Shown here: positions 11,744 to 21,080 of the stretch, piece after piece | How positions within the stretch are numbered: position 1 is the first letter of the stretch | Layout: each line of letters starts with the position of its first letter | NCBI GenBank assembly: GCA_025765595.1 | Contig: JAIVFH010000115.1 | Coordinates: 1 to 64,000, forward strand | Length of the DNA stretch: 64,000 nt | Origin: Obelidium mucronatum | Lineage: Eukaryota; Chytridiomycota; Chytridiomycetes; Chytridiales; Chytriomycetaceae | Direction of reading: 5' to 3' | Program-made: the position numbers and the translations under genes | The notes under the pieces: generated by a model | What the model was told of the DNA's origin: nothing | The model's input: only the letters and a program-made list of their open reading frames with translations | Database searches by the model: none

Positions 11744-13203
11744 ATGAGCGAAGCCGTTGTTGAAGGAATCTTTAGCAGTCTACTTGGAGACAATCCTCCA
11801 ATAGAGCATCAGACTGGAGCTGGCAGCACTGGCAGCATCCCTCTTGCCTGGCTTTCAAGCCCCCAACCACAATTTAAAGAGCAGTTACCGCAAAGCCCGC
11901 TGCAGACTAACAATCAGCAACAGTTCTTTATACCAAGTCACTTAGGGACATCAGATTTGTGCAATCCATTGGTGCCATCATCAACTCCACTTCGAACTGT
12001 TGATCACCACAAACTCCGGCGTATCATCAACCCGACCCTTGTAAAACCAACACAGAAAGCTATCAAAAGAATAACTCCGTCTCAGTTGATGACATCTTCG
12101 CCCCTTCAGAATGCGAAATCTGAAGTTGACTTCACTCAACTTTTTAGCCCCATTGCAACACAGATTGAACAGCAAACTCCGCAAACATTTGCCTTGTCGA
12201 ATTTTGTACCAAGCCCAATGATGTCTCAAAATCTGGAAGCTGAAATCATGGGATTTTCTCCGCAACAGTTTGGATTCTCAACGCCTTTCATCGGACCCTT
12301 TAAAGTTCCAGAGTTCACGGCATCAGGCAGCAACATTCTGGCAAGTCCGATGATGCATCGCTCAATGAGATCGTCCAGTACCTCATCGGCTGGTTTTGGT
12401 TCTTCTAATCCCAGCCCTTTCTTTAATCGAGCAACTCCCTTCGAAATGATGAATGCTGTTGCTGCGATGGGGCCTCCGACTTCTCAAACACCAGTAAATC
12501 GTGCATTCGAATCGCCCTCTATGTTTATGAACTTCGCTCCCGGTCAACGTTCTCTGTTGCCTTCAAATTCTTTGAATGTGGTATCAGATAATACAATACG
12601 AAACAACTCGGAGCCGATTGTGTTTGGATCTCCTCGGCCGTCGACATCTGCTTCAGCTGGTCCTGCCTCTTTTATGACGACAGGATCTTTCACATATTCA
12701 AAGGAAGCAATCCTGTCCAGCTTGAGACAGTTCAGTACCCCGTCAACATTGGATGATATTGAAGGCGAAGAAATTATCAACTCATTCATGCCTCCTACCT
12801 CGAATCCATCGACGGTTGATTCAGGAGTTGCAAACGCGAAGTCCCAAAAGGCAACAGCAACAAAGTGAGTTACCTTTTTTCATTGCATTACATGTTGAAC
12901 TTAAAATTGTTTTATTCTTGATGTTATTATAGAAAGCGAAGAGCCAAGAAGGGAGATGGGCCAAGTGATCGAAGAGAGTACCGAAAAGAAGCTGAGAAGC
13001 AAAGGCGTGACATGATGCGCGAAGGATTCGAAACGATAAAAGTACTGGTGCATGTCGAAGACAAGACTGCTTCGAAAGAACAGGTACTGAGTGCTGCGTT
13101 GGATTGTATCACGGAATTGCAACGGTTGGAGTTAGAGAAGGAAGCACAAGTATTCTTCTTGGAGCAAGAAGTGACTCTTCTTAGGAGTGGGTTGGGGATT
13201 TAA
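11744..13203 (+). CDS. bHLH-zipper transcription factor, array copy 8
   Basis: Two exons with one intron at 12865-12932. The start chosen is the ATG at 11744 (MSEAVVEG); an in-frame ATG at 11669 is possible. The N-terminus is disordered, with two TP motifs, RITPSQLM (12068-12091) and RATPFEMM (12428-12451), an FMNFAP block and a VFG block. The second exon holds the whole bHLH-zipper: RKEAEKQRR, helix 1 (EGFETIKVLV), ASKEQVLS, helix 2 (AALDCITEL) and a long zipper (EKEAQVFFLEQEV). The helix 2 intron found in copies 2-7 and 10 is absent. This, with the zipper wording, pairs it with copy 9 as a recent duplication. Confidence 0.88.
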
Positions 13204-13256
13204 ATGTTATATTACATAGACGTGGGTTAAAATATAATCTAATTTCATGATCACCA

Positions 13257-14223
13257 ATGCTGAGCCCCGCCGCCCTGGATGAAATGTTCAATATTATCAT
13301 GGCGCGCCAATTGACATCAACGTCTCCGGAATCATCTTCTGAGTATCCTAGTGCCCCTCTTCGGACTTGAGTGCCCCGCAACCAAGCCTAGGATCGATCG
13401 GCTATCAATACCATTCTAGCCATCAACGCATTACTCCGTCTCTGGTTATTCAAAATGAATCGGCGGCTGTTATTGGATCCAACATAAGCCAACCGTTTCT
13501 CCAATACTTCGGACTTTCTCGTCAATTTGAACCAGATCAATCAAACTTCTTATGCCCTTGCATAGTACCCACCGCAGATTCAATGAGACTGCCTTTCGAT
13601 CTAACATCTGCAATTTCACAAAATCGGCCGACAAGCTGCTTGGCTTGCCATGCGTTTTCGACTACAAATTACCAACCTTTCTTGGACCCAATGGCAAGAG
13701 CAACTCCATCGGCCTTTATGAATATTTCTTCCCCTGAATCGGTGCTTTCTTCGAAGCACCACAGCCACGGCTCTGAGTCACAAAAAACGGGGTTGCAACA
13801 CACTGCCAAAACCAACAAAGCCAGAATGCTGAATCCGTCAGCACAATCTATAGTGCATCCAAATAGACATCCAGTTCCTCGAAAAGAACCGTTGAGTGAT
13901 TTTTTCCTAATATTCTAAACACTTGTAAAAACTTAACTGATGGCTCGTCATTAATACATATTAGGAGGTCCAAGAATGGTCGTGTCGATCGCAGAGAATA
14001 TCGAAAAGAAGCGGAGCGAAGCAGAAGGGATTTGATGAAGTGCAACTTCGACATGCTCAAGGAACTTTTGAACATGCCCAAAAGGCTTGTTTCTCGAGAC
14101 TACATTTTGGACTGCGCAACGGGGCATATTCTGGATTTGCAAGCACAGGAGAAGGAGAAGGAAGAACAGGTTTTGTTCTTGGAGAGAGAGTTGGTCACGA
14201 TCAAGAATCAACTTGGACTTTGA
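13257..14223 (+). CDS. bHLH-zipper transcription factor, array copy 9
   Basis: Probable start at the ATG at 13257 (MLSPAALDEMF), only 54 bp after copy 8. The frame changes once between about 13340 and 13400 without a convincing intron. Two TP motifs follow: RITPSLVI (13427-13450) and RATPSAFM (13697-13720). One intron (13891-13964, with an unusual gttgag donor whose phase nevertheless fits exactly) precedes the exon with the basic region RKEAERSRR, helix 1, loop, helix 2 (ATGHILDL) and zipper (EKEEQVLFLEREL). Like copy 8 it lacks the helix 2 intron. The break near 13370 is either a base error or a lesion. Confidence 0.7.
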
Positions 14224-14349
14224 AACCCGGACAATCCGTTGTACATACCTTTTTGATGATGTAAAATATACGAAAATATATAGTATGTCCTGCTGAACTC
14301 GATTCTAATTGCCTTTTTCTGATCAATCAATCAGTCAATCACCAAAACC

Positions 14350-15372
14350 ATGTCAACGTCGATGGGAACTCAACGTGACGATAACCGAGCAAAATTAGCA
14401 GCGACCTACAACAGCCAATACAATCTGTTGTATTCTCAGACACATCAACAGGACTATTTAATGGCGATGGACCCATACATCACCGTCTTTCAAGCAGACC
14501 AATACCAACAACTACTCCCCATGGCTCTCAACTCCAGTACTATAAGCTCGATAAGTCTTCAGAGAGATGTAGAAGCGATGTTTCCGATTTGGCCGCTGTT
14601 TGATGCGAGTTACGTGTTTGGGACAAAGTCAAACCTAGCTCTTCAGTCTGATTCTTCCGCACATCATGGCTATTACGATGAATATTCACACGCACGTCCC
14701 TTACTGCAGCCACAGTTTTTTGCTTCAAACTGCGCTTTGCCTTGTTCAACAACCTCAGCAGCGCCCCCTTCTCAGCATCCAACAAAATCAAACCCTCGAC
14801 AATATCGAACTCGCCTCAACTCCACCTGCAGTTCTAATTCCAACACTCCCGGGATCTCAAAACCAAGATCCGCACTAGTTCTAAAGAATACGAGAGCGAC
14901 ATCACTGCGTCGACTCACACCGGCCCTTGTACTTCAGATCCCACAATCACGCGAAGAATTTTCATCCTGCTCACAAACAGATAGATTGACTCCATCGCAA
15001 ATTATGAATATACCAGGGGATTTTATTGACACGAATTTAACACAAGAATCACAGTTGGGTCTTGGTTCTGTTGGAGTTAATGCCAAGCAATCTACACGAA
15101 TAACTCCGACTGATGTATTCAAAAAGATTTCGACAAAATCATTGCTGACCTCGAACTCTTCGTCCCCAAAGAAGCTCTCTCAAGAAGAAATCCTGACTAT
15201 AGGTATTTAATACTTCCTCGTTTAGTGATGGTGATTCGCTGATATGTATTACAAAGTGTACAACCAAATTGCAAAACTTGGAACCATTTCAAGAGAAAAA
15301 GCCCAGAAAATCAGTAGCTTAGTGCATCGAATCAACGCTCTGAAGGTGAAACTCGGCGGTGGTCGACTTTAG
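14350..15372 (+). CDS. Degenerate bHLH paralogue without basic region, array copy 10
   Basis: Two exons with an intron at 15203-15256. The protein is about 320 residues with three TP motifs, RLTPALVL (14911-14934), RLTPSQIM (14983-15006) and RITPTDVF (15097-15120), the most of any copy. Past the last motif the sequence goes straight to KKLSQEEIL, equivalent to the loop segment SKEKLL of its siblings, and then across the shared phase-1 intron into helix 2 (VYNQIAKL) and a zipper. The basic region and helix 1 are missing. The frame is otherwise intact, so this is a clean deletion rather than decay. It cannot bind DNA in the usual way but could still pair through its zipper, which suggests, as inference only, an inhibitory partner for the other nine. 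Confidence 0.75.
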
Positions 15373-15474
15373 ATTATTTATTTCAGTGAACGAGAATTAA
15401 AACTCACTGTTATTTATTATGTATTGATTTGTTTTTATTATTTTTTTAATTCCTCTTTTTTTTATTTCTCCAAA

Positions 15475-16739
15475 ATGCCAGTCGACACCAAACAGTTGCG
15501 CCCTCCTTTTGTGCCTTTCTCCGATCGACGATACTAACCATTGGCAAATTTTTTAAAGACAATGGGGCGATGACGTTGAAGACGGTCCGTGCCTGTTGCT
15601 GGAGCGCCGTTCAATAGACTAACATTCACTTTCACGAAGATGACCAAGTGTTCCCAAAGGTCATTGAACATGAAGACGGAACCAAAACTGTTATTGATAT
15701 TCGAATCAACGATGATGGACGGAAAGTGAAGGTGTGTGGCTACAGCTCCTAGTCGCTGAAGAGTGACCAAAAAGCATTGACTGACTGTATTTGAAGGTCA
15801 CATCAAAAATCCGCACAAAGACGATCACTTCGCAAGTGAATCCAGCGATTGCAAGAAGAAGAAACATTAGGAAGTTTGGAGATTGCACTGGATTGAAAGC
15901 AGGGTACAGAAAACAACAAATACGAGTCAACTCATTCATATACTCCCTGATTTAAATAGACCTGACACGGATTCCACATCTTTTGGAGAAGTTGTTCACT
16001 TAAAGCTCGCTGTGTCTGCCAAGTCATCGGAACTTGATGCCCCCAACCCAGATGAACTTAAAAAGAAGACTCTATTGGCCAGTGCCAAAATCTTGTGTAG
16101 AATCTGTAAAGGAGAGCATCTTACAGCGAAATGTCCATTCAAGGACACTCATCAGCCGTTGTTGACTTCTACAGGATACAAAGGTACTTTTGTGGTCGTC
16201 ACCATAGCTACCTTTCAAGAAGGGCGTGTTTTACTCATCAGGTTTTTTCTCATTTAAGGAACTGGAGAGACTCTGGCGGACCTTTCGAGGGCCGATAAGC
16301 CTGGAGGTGCTGCATCAGGCGGACCTGCAAAGTACGTTCCGCCTGGTATGCGTGGCTGGAGCCGGTGGAGCCGAAAGAGGTGGTGACAGGATGGGTGGAG
16401 ACCGTGACAGAGATGATCTTCCAACAGTTCGCATCTCCAATCTTTCTGAAGAAACAACTGAATCTGATGTGAGGGATTTGATTGCTCGCTTTGGAGCTAC
16501 TGCCCGTGTGGTAAGACTATTTCCTGTCTGTCATTGGTTTTGTGCTCACTCATTTTCCTTGAAAACCGGTTCCCTAGTTTGTGGCCCGTGATAGAGATAC
16601 AAATATGTGCAAAGGTTTTGGATACGTTACTTTCTACAATACACATGATGCTGAAAAATGCATTGGTGCTCTGAATGGATATGGTTACGACAATTTGATT
16701 TTGAGTGCAGAGTTGGCAAAGAACAAGCCAAGAGCGTGA
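15475..16739 (+). CDS. TIF35: Translation initiation factor eIF3 subunit G
   Basis: Multi-exon gene for eIF3g, the RNA-binding subunit of the eIF3 complex that promotes scanning and reinitiation. Recognisable parts in order: WGDDVED near the N-terminus; a conserved KTVIDIRINDDGRKVK segment; the zinc knuckle with CRICKGEHLTAKCPF at about 16096-16140; the KYVPPGMR motif; and a C-terminal RRM with RNP2 (VRISNL) and RNP1 (KGFGYVTF). Good introns lie at about 15724-15796, 15905-15960, 16182-16258 and 16512-16578. Two places do not join cleanly: the first exon-exon phase, and a one-base shift near 16346-16356 in the Gly/Arg-rich linker. Because eIF3g is a core, often essential, factor, a sequence error is the likeliest cause. 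The exact start is moderately certain. Confidence 0.88.
15532..15538 (+). promoter_or_regulatory. Intron branch site TACTAAC
   Basis: Perfect match to the fungal branch-point consensus, about 20 bases upstream of an AG acceptor in the proposed first intron of the eIF3g gene. Confidence 0.7.
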
Positions 16740-17100
16740 TTGTTTCTTTTGTTATCAAAGGTGTTAATACCTTGAGGGAATAAATATATTCTTTGACCCA
16801 GACGTTTTACCAAATTTTGAATGTACCCCCGAGCAACTCTGAAGTATGTTGGCAGCTCCCACTTCTTAGCTTTTATTGTCAATTTTATCACATTTTTGCA
16901 ACTATTTTAGACGATTTTTCATATGATTGATTGTTCACAGCACAAATCCTTAACAAAGCTTGTACAGATTAAGAAACTGAAGTCCATTTCTGGTATGGAT
17001 CGCTCTGACCAGATATGGACCACAGATGGGGAGAATGGACTCCTTCCACTTGCTGCGCTCGCGTTAAGACTATACTAATAATAATTACCATGAAAGTTAA
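16740..17100. other. Intergenic, eIF3g to tRNA-Glu
   Basis: No gene is supported. The reverse strand at about 16950-17070 holds a short open stretch without start codon or neighbouring exons; it was not strong enough to call. Confidence 0.4.
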
Positions 17101-17172
17101 TCCGATATGGTCCAATGGTTAGGATCCCGCCCTTTCACGGCGGTGGCCGGGGTTCGATTCCCCGTATCGGAG
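17101..17172 (+). tRNA. tRNA-Glu (anticodon TTC)
   Basis: A 72-nt cloverleaf with no intron. The acceptor stem TCCGATA (17101-17107) pairs with TATCGGA (17165-17171), followed by discriminator G. The anticodon stem CCGCC/GGCGG encloses the loop CTTTCAC with anticodon TTC at 17134-17136. The T arm carries GGTTCGATTCC. It closely resembles eukaryotic tRNA-Glu. A T-run follows about four bases downstream, as expected for RNA polymerase III termination. Confidence 0.96.
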
Positions 17173-17448
17173 TGTTTTTCTTTTCGATTGGTTTTACCCA
17201 ATAACTTCAATGTTTTATTTTGCTAGGTCGACTCCATTGATACACTGCTTTCTTCAATTTAATGCCATCAAACTTTCACCCAAATTCCAAAAAAGTTCCT
17301 TGGATTTCTGCGTGCAAGCATTGCATGTTGGGAGTTCATGGTAATCTCGGCCTTCTAAAACTTGTTTTGATTTTGTTTTTACATTGTTATGTCTTCATGA
17401 GAGACTTTTATTTCGCAATTTCTCTTCTCTTTTCTTAAAAAGGTGTAT

Positions 17449-17536
17449 TTACTCAGTAGCAAAGAGCTTGCTGGGATCCTTGAAAGTTTTGAACTCCAAC
17501 GCGTTTCTGTACAAAGATGATATTATATATAAATAA

Positions 17537-17578
<42 letters not shown>

Positions 17579-18330
17579 ATTTTAAGAATTGCACACGATC
17601 GCAAAAAACGTTACCCGGATGGATCCAGGAAAAACATGGTACTCTGCTCACCAGGAAGACCAACAAATCTTACCCACACACACACACCAAAAAAAACCCC
17701 CTTTTTAAGATAATAGACTAGTTTCATAAACTGGAATAAAACAGAAATACCTGGTGGTGGGTTCGATTTCAAATTTGAAGTTGTTTTGGCTTTTGAGATG
17801 GTCTGCCCACTTGTGGAAAGCGTTCCATTCGAGAACAACACCAAAATGTGGAATAGGGACATTATGACTGTCGACTTGAGATCGGGAGACAACGGATGGC
17901 GCGGTCTGAGATAAAAAGTTTTTGGTCAAATTGCAACTTGCTTTGGACAATTCATTCTTTTTTTTTCCGAGATACATACGGGATCGATCATTTGATGACC
18001 TTTAAAAAAATAATACGACTGCTGATTAGGCTTCGAAAAATATGTCCGCTTTCGGCAACAAACTTACACACAATCTGATGTCCAAACAAATCAAAGTCAA
18101 TCCACTTCCCCGCAAGCTCCTGAGACATTTGATAAGGAGTTCAATCAACAACTGGTCGGTCAATGGTAAGTTGCCGTTTTGGGGCTACTCACTCGGCCTT
18201 GACGACATCCCAGAACTTGTCCATAGAACTTGCGAGAGACTTCCAAATCGCGGACAGGAAAAGCCAAGTGAAAAGGAGTCAATAATGGCTGCTTGACTGA
18301 CGTTGAGAACATTCGCTTGGCGGTGAACAT
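17449..18330 (-). CDS. VOC-fold (glyoxalase/dioxygenase-like) protein
   Basis: Proposed six-exon gene on the minus strand; every junction keeps frame. The first exon (18193-18330) gives [13 protein letters not shown], a plausible mitochondrial presequence, then [18 protein letters not shown], the typical opening of a vicinal-oxygen-chelate module. Next come [14 protein letters not shown], the [14 protein letters not shown] block, [15 protein letters not shown] and finally NALEFKTF before the stop. His, His and Glu ligands for a metal are in place. The closest remembered relatives are VOC-family proteins annotated as glyoxalase-like or dioxygenase-like; the substrate is unknown. A (GT)15 microsatellite lies inside its last intron. 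Confidence 0.85.
17541..17570 (+). repeat. (GT)15 microsatellite
   Basis: Fifteen uninterrupted GT units inside the last intron of the minus-strand VOC gene. Confidence 0.97.
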
Positions 18331-18492
18331 TTTTTTGGATTTGCCTGCTGCCTTGTCGTTGGGTGTTTGGTAGATTTTTTTTTCCTTAGCGGATCAACTA
18401 CGTTCCGGCTTCCGGCCCAAAGTATACTCTAATATTTATTTATAGTTAATTATTAAATAAATAACGTTAATTTTTGAAAATACAATAGGTAA

Positions 18493-19334
18493 ATGAATCT
18501 TTTCGAAAAGGAAAGTCTGAGACGGTCATGTAAAATCTGCCCACCGCCGTCATCAGCATCATGCACCTGTGAGTGGATGATACAAAAAGCGGCATTAATA
18601 CCGATCCTTCAAAAAGGGCCAACGTAAGTCAAAGCTGACAACAACCGCAACGCACATGTCGTTAAAACTCATCAACAAAAAAAAAAACTGAAACAAGAAA
18701 AGATGTGGTCTTGTTGCTTTAACGATCGCTGCCAATTACTTCAACTGCTTGAAAAAGAATCTGCCTCTCAATGACGGTGCCGACGATGATCGTGATGATG
18801 CTGCTTCTACTAATTTGATGGGCAACTTGAACACTGGATCAATGCTGTTGTCATCGAGCGACCGCGTTCGATATCATAATCAAGATCCAAAATCAAAACT
18901 GCAACCTTGTACTTCTCCTCCTCCGCCTCCTGCTCCTCCAACGCAATCATCGAAACCAAACGACACCACCACACCAACACTGTACTCGGAAACCCTAGAA
19001 ACTCTTCTATCAACCGCGCAATCCCTCAGATACACATGGAAAGGCGAGATATTCTCAGCTGAATGGCTTGCCGAGTTGGCGCGCCGACAATACGGCTTAC
19101 ACGCTTCCGTAGTGGAATGGAAGCCGTCAAAGCCAATAGGGACGAATCAGCAGGAACAGGATTTGATAAAAGAGTGCCTATCAAAGGGCGGGCTTTGCCT
19201 TGTCGCGTATGATAAGGATGGGAACAATGAGCCGTGTTTGAAAGGTGGCTCGAAGGCGCATTGGGCGGTTATTAATGGTGGGTTCAAACTGCTTCTCATC
19301 TCTGGCAGATTGGTGGGTTTTTGACGGGTTTACC

Positions 19335-19365
<31 letters not shown>

Positions 19366-19807
19366 TTTCGCTTATCGAGGGAACGCGACCATCGGTGATG
19401 GAGATGATTCCAGTTCCAAAAGACCCGAGTTTTTGCTGTGTTTCCATGGAAAGTCTTTGCATCAAGCGGTTTGGTCGTATGAAAGCTTGCAGACGAGTTG
19501 TTGGAACTTGGCACGAGTAAATGATGTTGTTCTTGGAATGTCAGTGTCAAACTGTTTTCAGAAACACTGGAATGACATGGGTGTTGAGAATGAATCACTT
19601 GAAGATGCAGCAGCGAATAACAAGGAGGGTGACGATTATTTGGTCGACGCGATGTCGGTCACAGCAACAGCTGCAGCGGTGAAATCCACTGGAAGGGACG
19701 GGTATATTCTTCCTAATCCGGATGGGATATTGACGGAATCGTTGGCAGGAAAACTTGTTTTGATTTATTCGATGGATCAAGCGCACTTCAGCAATGGTAT
19801 TCTGTGA
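18493..19807 (+). CDS. Actin maturation protease-like (ACTMAP/UPF0692 family)
   Basis: Three exons, with introns 18624-18702 and 19278-19364. The product has the C39-like cysteine peptidase layout of ACTMAP, which trims the N-terminus of newly made actin. The candidate nucleophile Cys lies in GPTCGLVAL, its codon at 18704-18706 straight after the first splice. A SAEWLAELARRQYGL segment, a KGGLCLVAYD strand and the AHWAVING block with the candidate catalytic His follow. The third exon encodes CFHGKSLHQAVWSYESL and a C-terminal LPNPDGILTESLAGKLVLIY, both matching the family pattern. A poly-Pro stretch near residue 110 is a plausible profilin-type contact. The second intron has a 29-A tract directly before its acceptor AG. 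Assignment rests on motif order. Confidence 0.8.
19335..19363 (+). repeat. 29-nt poly(A) tract at an intron acceptor
   Basis: Run of 29 A whose last base forms the acceptor AG of the second ACTMAP-like intron, so a purine tract sits where a pyrimidine tract is usual. Splicing here is required to join the GFAYRG exon in frame. Confidence 0.9.
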
Positions 19808-20287
19808 ATGTCAAGGCAATGGTTCGGTTCGGATTACATCTCATTGCTATAGAATCGGGAGGGAATAAATAATAAAATTCTTTAATGCTGAACCAAAGAC
19901 GATGGTGCACTATATTTGTGTGTTTCTGCCTTCCAGCTTTTTTCTGTGTTCATATCATTATTCTCTATACGTATTTAACTTAACTCATCGAAGGTATATA
20001 TTATACTATATATTCCTTGGCGAGCCATATTTTGTTGGTTTCCTTGAATGCAATCGGAGCAGAAGTTTTCAATCCCGAGCGCGGTAATGCCAACGTGAAT
20101 TCCACTTTGGTTTTTTTATTGGTGGGTCGGTCATCTGTTATATCATGTTATGAATTGAGTCAAACAACATAAAACTGCCAAAAATGCTACAAGTTTAAAA
20201 TAAATAGAAACATACTGACGGGTTCACGCTGTATTTATTGAGGAAATGGAACGGATTACGAAAAAAAAGCAACTGCAAATCATCTCT
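19808..20287. other. Intergenic stretch between convergent genes
   Basis: AT-rich, without a supported gene. It lies between the convergent ACTMAP-like gene and the minus-strand membrane protein, so it should hold both 3' ends and terminators. No clear motif was recognised. Confidence 0.4.
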
Positions 20288-20848
20288 TCACTGATGCTTC
20301 ACTGACTGCTTACGCCACATGAAAACCCCACAGCCAACAATCAACACAAACACGCCCACAACAATATAAGGAGCCACATCCAAAAACTTGCACGTGGATC
20401 TAGCTGCCTCGACTCCAGAGTTCAAGTCCAGCCCCGCTGGCGCGCATGCAGTCGAAAACTGCTGCAACGCAACGGGGACAGCAGGGCCACAGAAATCGAG
20501 TTTCAAAGATCCTTGCTTCCTGGATTCAATCAGTACTGTTGAGAGGTTTGTGAATGAGTCTGTGCATTGGTGGAGGATTAGCGTGGTGGTGTTGTTGGTG
20601 TCGGTGTTGGTGGCAGCAACGGTGGTTGTAGCAACAGGATCCCATTTACAAGACGTTTCGAGTTGCTGTAAACCACTGGTGAAGTTGTAGGTGGGATAGC
20701 AGGCGGCTGTGAAGGCTTGGAAACTCTTGCGTGAGTAACAGATACTGGAAAAGGAGTCTGGGTTTTGGGTGAGCGCCATGTCGTAGACCAGGTCATGGAA
20801 ACTGTTCTGGCATGCGGTGATAATAGCAGCTTCTGTTGTTGAGTCCAT
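20288..20848 (-). CDS. Single-TM protein with duplicated four-Cys module
   Basis: Intact single-exon ORF for 186 residues. Residues 160-177 (APYIVVGVFVLIVGCGVF) form one clear membrane segment near the C-terminus, followed by a short basic tail (MWRKQSVKHQ). The rest is two copies of a module with Cys at 13, 37, 50, 67 and at 95, 120, 135, 153: similar spacing, and matching words around the Cys residues (SFxxL, FxxAC, TC). A Thr/Asn-rich linker with N-glycosylation sequons (Asn-Thr-Thr) joins them. No conventional signal peptide is visible, so either it inserts through its C-terminal anchor or a first exon is missing. I do not recognise the family. The even Cys count suggests disulfides in an extracellular domain. 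Confidence 0.75.
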   Translation of the reverse strand: MDSTTEAAIITACQNSFHDLVYDMALTQNPDSFSSICYSRKSFQAFTAACYPTYNFTSGLQQLETSCKWDPVATTTVAATNTDTNNTTTLILHQCTDSFTNLSTVLIESRKQGSLKLDFCGPAVPVALQQFSTACAPAGLDLNSGVEAARSTCKFLDVAPYIVVGVFVLIVGCGVFMWRKQSVKHQ

Positions 20849-21080
20849 TATAGGTTTTTTTTAATGAGGTTTGGGCGTTTTTTCGTGTGATTCTTTTTTT
20901 TTTTGATATCAAGTCCGCAATTTTTCAAAAAAAATTCATTTACTCACTGGCAAATTGACTGTTGGATTATCGATTCCAAAAAAGAAAACTACACTTTAAT
21001 TGGCTAATATATAAAATTTAAATTGTATTGAATTTTATCGCGTCTAACAGTTAAAAAAAAAGCCCCACCACCTCACAGTT

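Noticed and set aside
273..15372. CRISPR array or transposon as origin of the repetitive 5' region
   Set aside because: The repeated units are diverged coding genes with introns; there are no direct repeats with spacers and no transposase or reverse-transcriptase text.
16950..17070. Possible minus-strand exon between eIF3g and tRNA-Glu, vaguely Pumilio-like
   Set aside because: About 38 codons, no start or splice partners found, and similarity too weak to claim.
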